Source: Fibrobacter sp.
Lineage (GTDB): Bacteria > Fibrobacterota > Fibrobacteria > Fibrobacterales > Fibrobacteraceae
Length of the DNA stretch: 64,000 nt
Assembly: GCA_024398835.1 (NCBI GenBank)
Contig: JAKSIK010000004.1
Span: 1-64,000 of the forward strand
Direction: 5' to 3'
Numbering within the stretch: the stretch's first letter is position 1; each line of letters opens with the position of its first letter. The notes under the pieces are model-generated. The model was not told where the DNA came from. It did no database searches and saw nothing but the letters and a program-made list of their open reading frames with translations. Both the position numbers and the translations under genes were made by a program. Positions 1 through 8,500 of the stretch are shown one piece after another.

Positions 1-127
1 AACAGGCTTTGTCTAGGGCCTCTGCTTCGGATCCAACGACACCACGCCTTTTTTTATGCGCTGATTGTCGCCGCAAGTCCGCTTGAGGTTGCCCTAAAGG
101 ACTAAAAATTTTCAAAAAGGTAAAAAA

Positions 128-1213
128 ATGAAGATATTCCTTTCTGTTTTGGCAATAGCCGTTGTCTATGCGATGGCCGGCATCGCTAACGAGTCGAACC
201 CCCAATCCCACGCAGAAATAATTTCAGATTCAAGTCAGATAAAACCGGCATGCATCGCGCCAGACATCTATCCCTGTGATTTTCCCGACAATTTCACATG
301 GAGCATGAGGAGATATTATGGACTTACGCTTAATCCGCTGAATACGAAATGGGTCGAAACCGAGCCCTGCCATTACTCTTTCGAATTTTCTGTAAATGGA
401 CAGAAATATGGCAAAGACCGGGAAGACTATAGTTGTTCGGCAACGGCACAAGAAAATGAAAACATTCGCATCAAATGGATATCAGAATTTGGATATACCA
501 AACAAGAGGGGACTTTTGAAATCAGGCGAAAACTGAAAAATGGGATGCCGGAAGGCATTTCGAAAATTTATGATGATGACGATAACTTGTTGCAAATGCA
601 AACCTTTAAAAACGGGATCAGAAACGGCGATGAAAAAACATATTCAACCAAAGGCGTGTTGACTACGGTTCGCAGTTTTTCAAACAACGCTTTAGATTTG
701 ACCGAAATTGAATACGACGAATTCGGCAATAAGACATCTGAGGTGGTTTACAAAAAAGGGCTAATTGAAAGTTCTTCGGAATATGGTAGTTATAAAGGTA
801 AGGGCAGTCCAGACGTTCTTGCATGTACTGTTTTTCAATCCATGGGGAAGGTGGATCCTCAGCAGAATTGTTACGAATTGGTGAACATGATAAACGCGTG
901 TCGAAAGAAGAACGAGTCTAAACCATTTCTCAGTTCTACGACAACATTTAAAGATGGTCTAAAGCATGGCGTGGAACTTTTTTATTATAAGCCATGTGGG
1001 GACGATGGGACCCAAAGACCTCCTCATTCGGTTTACAAGGAGTCACCCTATGAAAAGGGGGTTCTGAATGGAATGGTCAAGGAGTTTTACCCTAACGGAA
1101 AGCTAAAGAGTACCGTCACCTATGAAGATGGCGATGCCGTTTCCGAAAAGAATTGTTACTCCATGAATGGAAAAGTCCAGAAAACTGGAACAGAAAAGAT
1201 GGAGTGCGATTAA
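128..1213 (+). CDS. Secreted MORN/YwqK-repeat protein
   Basis: This 361-residue protein begins with a signal peptide (hydrophobic stretch at residues 4-18, likely cleavage near AMAGIA) and is probably periplasmic or surface exposed. The middle and C-terminal parts contain degenerate repeats of the form NG..EG....Y....L, for example around residues 138-170 and 315-345 (KGVLNGMVKEFYPNGKLK). This pattern belongs to MORN-variant/YwqK-type proteins, which are common in the FCB group and have no single agreed role. Several cysteines could form disulfides. An A-rich AAAGG element precedes the ATG. The next gene begins 20 bp downstream on the same strand, so the two may be co-transcribed. The family call is moderately sure; the function is unknown. 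Confidence 0.6.
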   Translation: MKIFLSVLAIAVVYAMAGIANESNPQSHAEIISDSSQIKPACIAPDIYPCDFPDNFTWSMRRYYGLTLNPLNTKWVETEPCHYSFEFSVNGQKYGKDREDYSCSATAQENENIRIKWISEFGYTKQEGTFEIRRKLKNGMPEGISKIYDDDDNLLQMQTFKNGIRNGDEKTYSTKGVLTTVRSFSNNALDLTEIEYDEFGNKTSEVVYKKGLIESSSEYGSYKGKGSPDVLACTVFQSMGKVDPQQNCYELVNMINACRKKNESKPFLSSTTTFKDGLKHGVELFYYKPCGDDGTQRPPHSVYKESPYEKGVLNGMVKEFYPNGKLKSTVTYEDGDAVSEKNCYSMNGKVQKTGTEKMECD

Positions 1214-1233
1214 ATATTTCAAAGGAGTAAATA

Positions 1234-1797
1234 ATGAATTTAGACAAAGTAATAAACAAGACTGTAGAACGATATGAAAAAATATTGGATAACTACTATC
1301 CATCGTTTGGTTCTACCGGGTTTACAGAACGAAATCTAACTTTTAATTTTTGCAGCTGTTTCTACAATATAGCCGCTGAAAAAGATTTAGTTATATGGCA
1401 AGAAGTTCCGATAGAAAATAGTAAGTCCAATAAGAAAGAACACTTTGATTCTCTAATTATAAGTAGAAAAGCGAAAAAACTTTATCTAGTTGAAGCGAAA
1501 AGAATAAACAGCAAAAACAAAATTGATTCCGTTGAATCTGATTTGAAAAGAATAAGAAACAACTGGAAGAATATTAATATTGATGAGGAAACCAAAGGAT
1601 ATTCCAAACATGCAGTCATTATTGCAGACATATGGATTCCTCATAGTAATGAAAAGGCAAAAAAGGCCAAAGAATACTTATTAAAACAATTCAACAACAA
1701 ATTCAAAAACGCAATAATAAAAGAAGTAAAGAAGAAAAACGGTCCGCTTACAGAAAAAGAGCAATACTATATTCTCTGTTATGTTGAAGAATTGTAA
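1234..1797 (+). CDS. AT-rich PD-(D/E)XK-like protein
   Basis: A 187-residue cytoplasmic protein with no signal peptide or membrane segment. The stretch EHFDSLIIS (about residues 69-77) followed by LYLVEAKR (about 87-94) gives the spacing D...(V)EAK that is typical of the restriction-endonuclease-like PD-(D/E)XK fold, where the Asp, Glu and Lys bind metal and cleave DNA. The rest is Lys/Asn/Ile rich. A good Shine-Dalgarno (AAAGGAG) lies 8 bases before the ATG. Base composition is strikingly AT-rich compared with neighbouring genes, which suggests recent acquisition. It could be a solitary restriction-like or defence nuclease, but no methyltransferase or partner is visible, and the fold call rests on one motif. 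Confidence 0.5.
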   Translation: MNLDKVINKTVERYEKILDNYYPSFGSTGFTERNLTFNFCSCFYNIAAEKDLVIWQEVPIENSKSNKKEHFDSLIISRKAKKLYLVEAKRINSKNKIDSVESDLKRIRNNWKNINIDEETKGYSKHAVIIADIWIPHSNEKAKKAKEYLLKQFNNKFKNAIIKEVKKKNGPLTEKEQYYILCYVEEL

Positions 1798-2004
1798 ATT
1801 CAGAAAAATATTTCGGCATCTGCGTTAGGGATTGTGACCCCTTGGGGACAAGACTCGCGAAGCGAAGCTTGGTTCTGGGAGGTGAGCGGCAAGCGTAAGC
1901 GCAGCCGATTGCCCCCAGAATATAGCCCGACCGCACATATATGTGCGGGAACGCCCATAAGACCAATATGCGAAGTGGCCGACTTCTGCGCCCTCGTGAA
2001 GGAA

Positions 2005-2095
2005 AGCGTGCAAGCCAAGTGTCGCGACAAAATGCTTGCGCTACGCTATTTTGGCATGACCGAGGCGCAGCCGCAGACGCCAAAGGCGTCAAATC
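2005..2095 (+). repeat. Hairpin insertion element, copy 1
   Basis: About 91 bp inserted between the ThrS codons for VKE and YHDFGF. Order of parts: 5' motif GCGTGCAAGCCAAGTGTCGCG, variable stem CAAAAT/ATTTTG (2028-2033 with 2048-2053), then CATGACCGAG, then a conserved hairpin GACGCC-AAA-GGCGTC (2076-2090). The same order is seen in copies 2-4, while copy 5 has lost the last hairpin. Confidence 0.75.
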
Positions 2096-2149
2096 TACCA
2101 CGACTTCGGTTTCGATTCCATCGTGGTGAAGTTCTCCACCCGCTCGGAG

Positions 2150-2229
2150 TAGCGTACAAGCCGAATGCAGCGAAAACAAACTCGTTTGTTTTCATTGCTG
2201 AGGCGTAGCGCAGACGCCGCAGGCGTCCA
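2150..2229 (+). repeat. Hairpin insertion element, copy 2
   Basis: 80 bp inserted between the ThrS residues RSE and KRVGSDE. It starts with an in-frame TAG. The variable stem is GAAAACAAA/TTTGTTTTC (2172-2180 with 2185-2193) around a CTCG loop, and the conserved hairpin GACGCC-GCA-GGCGTC lies at 2213-2227. Removing exactly these 80 bases restores the synthetase frame. Confidence 0.8.
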
Positions 2230-2348
2230 AAGCGCGTGGGCTCCGACGAAATCTGGGACAAGGCTGAAGCCGCCCTCGCCGAAGCGACGAAGCTCGCCGG
2301 CCTCGACTACATCTTGAACCCGGGCGAAGGCGCCTTCTATGGTCCGAA

Positions 2349-2429
2349 AAGTGTGCAAAACGAGTGTCGCAGAAAAATGCTTGCATTTTTCTATGACCGA
2401 GTGCAGCCACGGACGCCATCGGCGTCAAG
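2349..2429 (+). repeat. Hairpin insertion element, copy 3
   Basis: 80 bp inserted inside the invariant ThrS sequence GAFYGPK-LEFTL; the exact end is ambiguous by one base. The variable stem is GAAAAATG/CATTTTTC around CTTG (2372-2391), followed by TATGACCGAG and the conserved GACGCC-ATC-GGCGTC hairpin at 2412-2426. Confidence 0.8.
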
Positions 2430-2543
2430 CTTGAATTCACCCTGAAGGATTCCCTCGGCCGTGATTGGCAGTGCGGTACCATCCAGGTGGACTTCAACCT
2501 CCCGCAGCGCCTCGGTGCCGAATATGTCGGCAAGGACAACCAG

Positions 2544-2624
2544 TAATGCGCAAGGCGAATCCAGCAAAAATACGCTTGCGTATTTTTATTGGTGAGCCGC
2601 AGCCATGGACGCCAAAGGCGTCAA
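2544..2624 (+). repeat. Hairpin insertion element, copy 4
   Basis: 81 bp inserted between ThrS residues DNQ and KHIPVM; it begins with an in-frame TAA. The variable stem is AAAAATACG/CGTATTTTT around CTTG (2566-2587). The conserved hairpin GACGCC-AAA-GGCGTC is at 2608-2622. Confidence 0.8.
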
Positions 2625-2699
2625 AAGCACATTCCGGTGATGCTCCACCGCGCAGCCGTCGGTTCCATCGAACGCTTCCTCGGCATCCTCATCGAAGAC

Positions 2700-2771
2700 A
2701 GATAGCAAGTCGAGAGTCGCGGTCAAACTTGTTTGACCATGACCGAGACGCCGCATCTGGGACGAAGTCAA
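2700..2771 (+). repeat. Hairpin insertion element, copy 5
   Basis: 72 bp inserted between ThrS residues IED and FMGDFP. The variable stem is GGTCAAA/TTTGACC around CTTG (2721-2738), followed directly by CATGACCGAG. The 3' hairpin is degenerate, with GACGCC present and its partner arm lost. Confidence 0.7.
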
Positions 2772-3093
2772 TTCATGGGCGATTTCCCGCTGTGGCTCGC
2801 ACCTGTGCAGGCCCGGGTGCTCCCGATTTCCGAGAAGTTCACGGAATACGCCCACAAGGTGGAACGCCGGCGTCCGCTGCGACATCGACGAATCCAACGA
2901 AAAGCTTGGCTACAAGTTCCGTCAGTGCGAACTTCAGAAGGTTCCGTACAAGATTATTGTCGGCGAGAAGGAAGCAACCGAAGGCGTCATCTCTGTCAAT
3001 AAGAGAAAGGAAGGCGACAAGGGCCAGATGACCGTCGCCCAGTTCCTCGAAATGACCGCAGAAGACCGCAAAGTTGTTCGCTAAGTATCACTT

Positions 3094-3128
3094 GGATTGC
3101 CACGGGGCTTCCGCCCCTCGCAATGACG
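3094..3128 (+). repeat. GGATTGCC...CGCAATGACG repeat
   Basis: A 35 bp unit, GGATTGCC followed by a GGGGC/GCCCC mini-hairpin and CGCAATGACG. It is one of a group of related intergenic units, also at 60484 and in the 62.58-62.84 kb cluster. It lies directly after the broken thrS and before its terminator. Confidence 0.55.
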
Positions 3129-3133
3129 ATTCA

Positions 3134-3163
3134 AAAAGCAGACTCGCAAGAGCCTGCTTTTTT
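3134..3163 (+). terminator. Intrinsic terminator after thrS remnant
   Basis: Stem AAAAGCAG with CTGCTTTT, extended inside by CTC/GAG around a GCAA loop, followed by a run of T. It sits 50 bp after the thrS stop and is probably the original thrS terminator. Confidence 0.75.
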
Positions 3164-3225
3164 GTTGTCCGCGAATCCAGCCACTCCCGCAAAAAAACTA
3201 CATTCAAAAAAAAAGTGGGATTGCT

Positions 3226-5523
3226 ATGAAAACGAACTCAAAAATTTTAGGGCTTGCGGCTGGTTTTGGCCTTATCGCCTCCGCCGCATACGCAGACATT
3301 TCCATCTCCGTTGACGCAAAGTCGGGAGTGACCCCCATCTCCCCCTACATCTTCGGGAGAAACATTGACCAGGTTGGAGACAAGGAAGAATCCGACCCGG
3401 ATAAAGCAGCCGAGGTTCTCGCTCAGGAAACCGCTTTCTACAAGGCGATGAGCGAATCTGGCATGCACATGCTTCGCGCAAATACAGGTAACAATGCGAC
3501 ACGCTATAACTGGCGCCGTAAACTGAGCGTTCATCCAGACTGGTACAACAACGTGGAAGTTCACGACTGGGACATGACCGCCAAGAAAATCCAGGAGAAC
3601 ATGCCTGGAGTAAATGCTCTGTATGCCTTCCAGCTCACGGACTATGCCGCAGCCACCCGAGACTACAATTTTCCCGACTGGGAGTTCTACATCAACCATG
3701 GAAACAAGTGGGCCAATCAAACACTGGACCTAGCTGGTGGCGGGCAGGTTTCGGATGATGGGCAGACCCTCATCAAAGCTGGCGACTACTCCCTCTACAA
3801 CATGAAATGGCCGGCAGACTCCACGGTAGCCATTCTGGACCACTGGAAAAACGATCTCAAGTATGACATGTCCCGCTTCCAGTACTGGAGCATGGATAAC
3901 GAGATGGAAATCTGGGCAAACACCCATAGCGACTTGCCGCTGCATGTGACAGGAGACTTTTTGGTGAAACGCTACGTGGATGTGGCGAAAAAAGCCCGCG
4001 CGGCCTGGCCAGATATCAAGTTGACAGGGCCGGTCGTTGCCAATGAATGGTACTGGTGCTCCATTGCTTATGGCGGAGGGAACTCCGGACGGATCAAAAA
4101 GGAAGCTACAGGCGAAAGCCGAGACTACTGCTGGCTTGAATACTTTATCAAGAAAGTGGCTGAGGAACAAAAGAAAAGCGGTCAACGTTTGATTGACGTC
4201 TTCGATATCCACTGGTATCCCGATGAGTCCTCATACGAGGACCAGGTGAACTGGCACAGGGTTTTCTTTGATACAACCTATGTCTATCCTGGCGCAAACA
4301 GTATTAAGCAGGTGAACGGTGGTTGGGACGAATCCATTAAAAAGGAATTCATCTTCAAGCGAATCAATGATTGGCTTGACCAGTATTTTGGAAAAGGGCA
4401 CGGCATTACACTCGCATTGACCGAAACGACCCTCGGTAAAACGGACGATGCCATGACAACCGCCGTGATTTACGCTTCATGGCTCGGAACCTTCATGGAT
4501 CATGGCGTGGAAATCTTTACTCCGTGGACATGGCATCCGGGCATGTACGAAACCGTCCATCTCTTCAGCCGCTATGGCTTTGAAAACCGCGTGGCATCCG
4601 TCTCCAGCAACGATTCGCTGGTTTCCGCCTACTCTTCTATAAACAGTTCCAAATCAGGAATGTCCATCATTCTGGTAAACCGAGCCCAATATACATCTCA
4701 GAAGGTGAACGTTAGCGTTTCCAATCTAGAAGGGCTTCTTGAAACTGCAAATGTCTTGACTTTGTCTGGCGTTAGCGGCGAGACCTTCGTTTCTCACACC
4801 CAGAACGCCCTCAAAAAGAGCACCGCTACCGTGAGCAATGGGAAAATCGCGCTCACCCTTCCGGCAAAGTCCATCACCGCGGTGGTGCTAGCAGCAAATG
4901 TCGCAGAAGAATCCTCCAGTTCCTCTGAAGCGCTTGCAAAATCGAGTTCCTCTGAAGAAATTGTGGAATCCAGCTCTTCTGAAATCTTCGCGGAATCCAG
5001 TTCCTCAAAGGACTTCGCAAAGTCCAGCTCTTCTGAAAAATTAGAATCAAGCTCTAGTAGAAGCGAGGTTTTCAGTTCTAGCGAAGGCTACTCCTCCTGT
5101 TCTTCCTCTGAAGAAATTGTGGAATCCAGCTCTTCTGAAGACTTCGCGGAATCCAGTTCCTCAAAGGACTTCGCAAAGTCCAGTTCATCAAAAAAGCATC
5201 CCTCAAGATTTGACGAAGACGATGATGAGGATTGGACCGACAACGAGGATTTCAACGAGGAAGAATCTGAAGGACTTCTCCCCAAAAACATACAAGGCAA
5301 CCCATTTATTTATAGGAATGGGAATCTCTGGTTCGTGAGCAATGCCGCGGGCACTGTCCGCTCCGTCCAGATATTTGACGGCCTCGGCACTCTAATGAAA
5401 TCCTTCAGCCAAATCGCCCGCGGGAATACCGCCCTCGCTACAGAAGGCCTCGCTCCCGGCGCTTACATTGTCCGCGTAAATTCCACAAACGGAATCATCA
5501 GCCAGCGGATACTGCTGAAGTAA
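3226..5523 (+). CDS. Secreted GH44 glucanase with poly-Ser linker
   Basis: A 765-residue secreted glycoside hydrolase family 44 protein; members cleave beta-1,4 glucans such as cellulose, xyloglucan or mannan. After a signal peptide (cleaved near AYADIS, residue ~23) the catalytic part opens with the family phrase ISPYIFGRN. The acid/base Glu lies in MDNEMEIW (~residue 227), the phrase RLIDVFDIHWYPDE is very close to characterised GH44 enzymes, and the nucleophile Glu is in LALTETTLG (~400). A beta-sandwich follows (~465-560), then a linker of Ser clusters separated by short acidic segments (~565-660), an Asp/Glu-rich patch, and a ~70-residue C-terminal sorting-type domain ending SQRILLK. The usual NEP of the acid/base motif is NEM here. 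The second GH44 gene at 54445-56442 keeps NEP. Confidence 0.85.
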   Translation: MKTNSKILGLAAGFGLIASAAYADISISVDAKSGVTPISPYIFGRNIDQVGDKEESDPDKAAEVLAQETAFYKAMSESGMHMLRANTGNNATRYNWRRKLSVHPDWYNNVEVHDWDMTAKKIQENMPGVNALYAFQLTDYAAATRDYNFPDWEFYINHGNKWANQTLDLAGGGQVSDDGQTLIKAGDYSLYNMKWPADSTVAILDHWKNDLKYDMSRFQYWSMDNEMEIWANTHSDLPLHVTGDFLVKRYVDVAKKARAAWPDIKLTGPVVANEWYWCSIAYGGGNSGRIKKEATGESRDYCWLEYFIKKVAEEQKKSGQRLIDVFDIHWYPDESSYEDQVNWHRVFFDTTYVYPGANSIKQVNGGWDESIKKEFIFKRINDWLDQYFGKGHGITLALTETTLGKTDDAMTTAVIYASWLGTFMDHGVEIFTPWTWHPGMYETVHLFSRYGFENRVASVSSNDSLVSAYSSINSSKSGMSIILVNRAQYTSQKVNVSVSNLEGLLETANVLTLSGVSGETFVSHTQNALKKSTATVSNGKIALTLPAKSITAVVLAANVAEESSSSSEALAKSSSSEEIVESSSSEIFAESSSSKDFAKSSSSEKLESSSSRSEVFSSSEGYSSCSSSEEIVESSSSEDFAESSSSKDFAKSSSSKKHPSRFDEDDDEDWTDNEDFNEEESEGLLPKNIQGNPFIYRNGNLWFVSNAAGTVRSVQIFDGLGTLMKSFSQIARGNTALATEGLAPGAYIVRVNSTNGIISQRILLK

Positions 5524-5557
5524 CTACAGCGACACCAACTACACGCAAAAAAATGCC

Positions 5558-5587
5558 GGCTCCCTCCCAAAAGGGAGCCTGATTTTT
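5558..5587. terminator. Bidirectional terminator, GH44 / NRPS
   Basis: Stem GGCTCCC (5558-5564) with GGGAGCC (5573-5579), followed by T-rich sequence on the plus side and preceded by A-rich sequence (5547-5553) that becomes a T run on the minus side. It serves both converging genes. Confidence 0.85.
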
Positions 5588-8500
5588 ACCCGAAGAAGTC
5601 CAAATCCTGGAGGGTTTCCACCATCTTTTCGAGGTATTCCTTGCTGATGAGCGGCCAAGCGAATCCCAAGCGGTAGAGGGCCTTCGTCGTGAAGGATGTG
5701 TCGGAGTGGATTTTCACGCGCACTTCGTACTTGACATCCCCTTCTTTAAGGCGGTCCGCGCTCATGTTGTCGGCCATGCTCTTCTCGGACTTGTTCAGGT
5801 AAACCACCAGGCTGGAAATGGAAGAGACGTCCTCCATTTCGTCCAGCATCTTCTTGAACCGTTCCTCGAATTCGCCCGTTTCCACAAGCTTGATGTTGTA
5901 ACCCTTGCGGTTCATGGTCTCCACCATGTAGCCGTACTGGATGATGTTGCAGTTCTTGGCGTGGAACACGGTGAATTCGTCCGGAGTGCCGGAGAGTAGC
6001 ACCACGGCGCGAGCCGCGGCATCAATGGGAGAAAACTCGATGCTCATGTTCATCAAGTCCACAGGATAGCAGCCGAGAACGCTGTAGCCCAGGAACTGCT
6101 TGAGGAAGCCGTTGTTATTGGCGTTGATTTGGAATTCACCATCGGCGTTGCGGGCCATGAGGTTTCCGAGGCGGATGATTTTTCCGCGGACACGGCCTCT
6201 GGAGGTGGCATCGATGAGCGCCTGTTCTGCCAGATACTTGGAATACACGTACTTGTTTTCCAGAGACTGGCCGATGTTCAGGTTACATTCCTTGAAGACG
6301 AAATCGTTAGGAATGTTTCCATTGATGGACTCGCCGCAAACACTGAGAGAAGAAATCTGCACCAGTTTTGCCGCGGAATGTTCCGCAATGGTGATGAGGC
6401 GTTCGACAGTTGTCAGGTTGTCGCGCTTCAAATCCTCCAGCTTGCCGAAGTGCTTCACGTTGGCGGCAGTGTTGATGATGGTATCGAAGTGGACGCCTGC
6501 AAGTTTTTCTTCCAGTTTTTCGTCTGTCAGTTCGCAGTCGATGACGGAGACGCGGGATTTGTCCTGCTTATCGTACCAATCCTCGAAATAGTAGGTCATG
6601 ATCATCTCGACGCGACTTTCCGCAGACTGATCTTTTTTGCCGCGGACGAGGCAGATGACCTTGCCATCAGTATTCTCCAGCAAATCCTTGAGAATATGGC
6701 TCCCCAGGAAGCCGGTAACGCCCGTAAGCAGTACATCGCCAACCCCATCATTCCGAATCTTCGGGAGGTTTGCATCCACGTTGTAGTCGAGAGAGGAGTA
6801 GTTGAACTTCGCCTTTTCCTCACCCGTGGGAGCAAAGATGTCCTCGCTATCATCATCGCCCTTGGAGACATAACGGGCAAGCATCTGAGGCGTTGGATTT
6901 TCGAACAAATTCTTGTAAACCACATCGAAGCCGGCCTTGTTCAGCTTCACCACCAGCTGCACTGCAGAAATGGAGGAACCGCCCACATTGAAGAAGTCAT
7001 CGTCGGCATAGACCTTGTCGAGGCAGAGAATCTCGTTGAAGATTTCGCAGATTTTGGCTTCCGTCTCGTTGGCGGGTTCGGCACCCTGCTTGAGGGAAGT
7101 CGGCGTGGGCTTCGGGAGTTTCCGCTTGTCCACCTTGCTGTTGGCATTCAGCGGAATTTCGTCAATCTGCATAGTCACCGCAGGCACCATATAGGGCGGC
7201 TTCGTGGCAGAAATAAACTCGTTCAGTTTTTCAACATCCAGAGTGCCATCGAACACCACGAAAGCAGCGATGAACTTGCCTCCGGAGGGGTTGTCGTAAG
7301 CCTGGACGGTGGCGTTTTTCACGCCCGGGAACTCGCGCACAATCTGCTCCACCTCGGTGAGTTCCACACGGAAGCCGCGAATCTTCACCTGACCATCGCG
7401 ACGGCCGATAAACTCGTAGTTACCGTCGGCAAGGAGACGCACCACATCGCCAGTACGATACATCCGCTGATAACGCGGGTCTGCGGAGAAGGGGTTGCGC
7501 ACAAAGGATTCCGCGGTCTTCTCGGGGCGGCCGAGATACTCGCGGCCCACCTGCGTGCCTGCAATGCAAAGTTCACCGCTAGCAAACGGAGGCAAGCGAT
7601 GGCCGTAGGCATCCATAATGTAGAGCTTGGTATTCAAGCCGGCAGAGCCAATAGGCTGCAGGGCGCTAGCATTTTGCACCTCGTAGCTTGCAATGTAAGC
7701 CAAGCATTCACTGGGGCCGTAGCCGTTGATAAACTTGAAACTCTTGGAAGGTTCGAAGGGAACCAGTTTCTCGCCACCCACCAAGAAACTCCGCAATGTC
7801 TTGCACTTGGAGGTTTGAGCAAACATACGTCCCACCTGGGTCGTCATGAAGCCCTGAGTGATGGAATTTTCAATATAGAATTCATCGATTTTTGTGAGGT
7901 CAAGGCGGATTTCGTCCGGAATCACGTAGAAGGTTCCGCCTGCCATCAGTGTGGCGAATACATCCATAACTCCTGCGTCAAAACCGAAGCTGGCGTAAGA
8001 GGCCACGCGGCTTTCTTCCGACATGTTCATGACGCGCTCGTGGTTGCGGAACATGTTCAGAAGGTTGTGGTGTTCCAGCACGCACCCCTTGGGAGTGCCC
8101 GTGGTGCCAGAGGTATAGATGATGATGAATGCGTCGCTGGGACGAACGTCTGCTGTGGGCTTTGCTGCCGGCAGTTTTTCGATTTCGTCAGTGAAGAGCA
8201 CTTCGCCGTCGTATTCCTCCAGAAGGTCACGGAGACTTCTATCCGCGATGAGGAATTTGGCCTTGCAGTCCTTCACCATGAAGTTCAGGCGTTCCTTCGG
8301 ATAAGTGGGATCCAAAGGCTGGTAGGCGGCTCCGGATTTTACCACACCCCAAGCCGTGATTGCCATGAAATCGTTACGCGGAATGAGGATAGAGACAAAG
8401 TCGTTGCGCTTTACACCCTTTGAAATGAGGTAGGCGGCCAATCGGTCCGTCAATTCGCCAAACTGGGCGTAAGTGTAGGCACGGTCTTTGAACTTGACCG

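Larger units (their letters stand above)
1966..3084 (+). pseudogene. thrS: thrS 3' fragment, broken by hairpin elements
   Basis: Translated segments in changing frames match the C-terminal part of threonyl-tRNA synthetase: ICEVADFCALVKE (from ~1969), YHDFGFDSIVVKFSTRSE (2096-2149), a long block ending GEGAFYGPK (2230-2349), [17 protein letters not shown] onward (2430-2543), KHIPVMLHRAAVGSIERF onward (2625-2699), and [20 protein letters not shown] to the end EDRKVVR (2772-3084). Between these blocks sit five 72-91 bp elements carrying stops or frameshifts. A further small deletion with a frameshift is visible near 2862. The first ~60 percent of the enzyme, including motif 1, is absent. The product cannot be a working synthetase, so a complete thrS is expected elsewhere in the genome. 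Confidence 0.85.

Noticed and set aside
1-105. Open frame from the left edge ending TAA at 103-105 (...ALIVAASPLEVALKD)
   Set aside because: Only 34 codons with unclear coding character; the sequence before the first gene could be the end of another gene, but I recognise nothing.
1800-2700. Several open frames of 60-190 codons in the thrS remnant region
   Set aside because: They join pieces of ThrS in wrong frames with hairpin-element sequence and match no gene as a whole.
2005-2771. Translational bypass or introns that would let the interrupted thrS make a full enzyme
   Set aside because: Removal of the elements would restore the local frame, but the first half of thrS is missing and another frameshift lies near 2862, so a functional product is very unlikely here.
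4910-5200. Repeated TCCAGTTCCTCT-like units as a possible CRISPR or regulatory array
   Set aside because: They encode the poly-Ser linker of the GH44 enzyme in frame; spacers are short and themselves repeated.
6129-8423. 764-codon open frame on the plus strand inside the NRPS gene
   Set aside because: Antisense shadow of a GC3-biased gene; His/Val-rich composition, no recognisable domain, and the opposite strand has complete NRPS motifs throughout. The same holds for 9162-10964 and 12504-14579.
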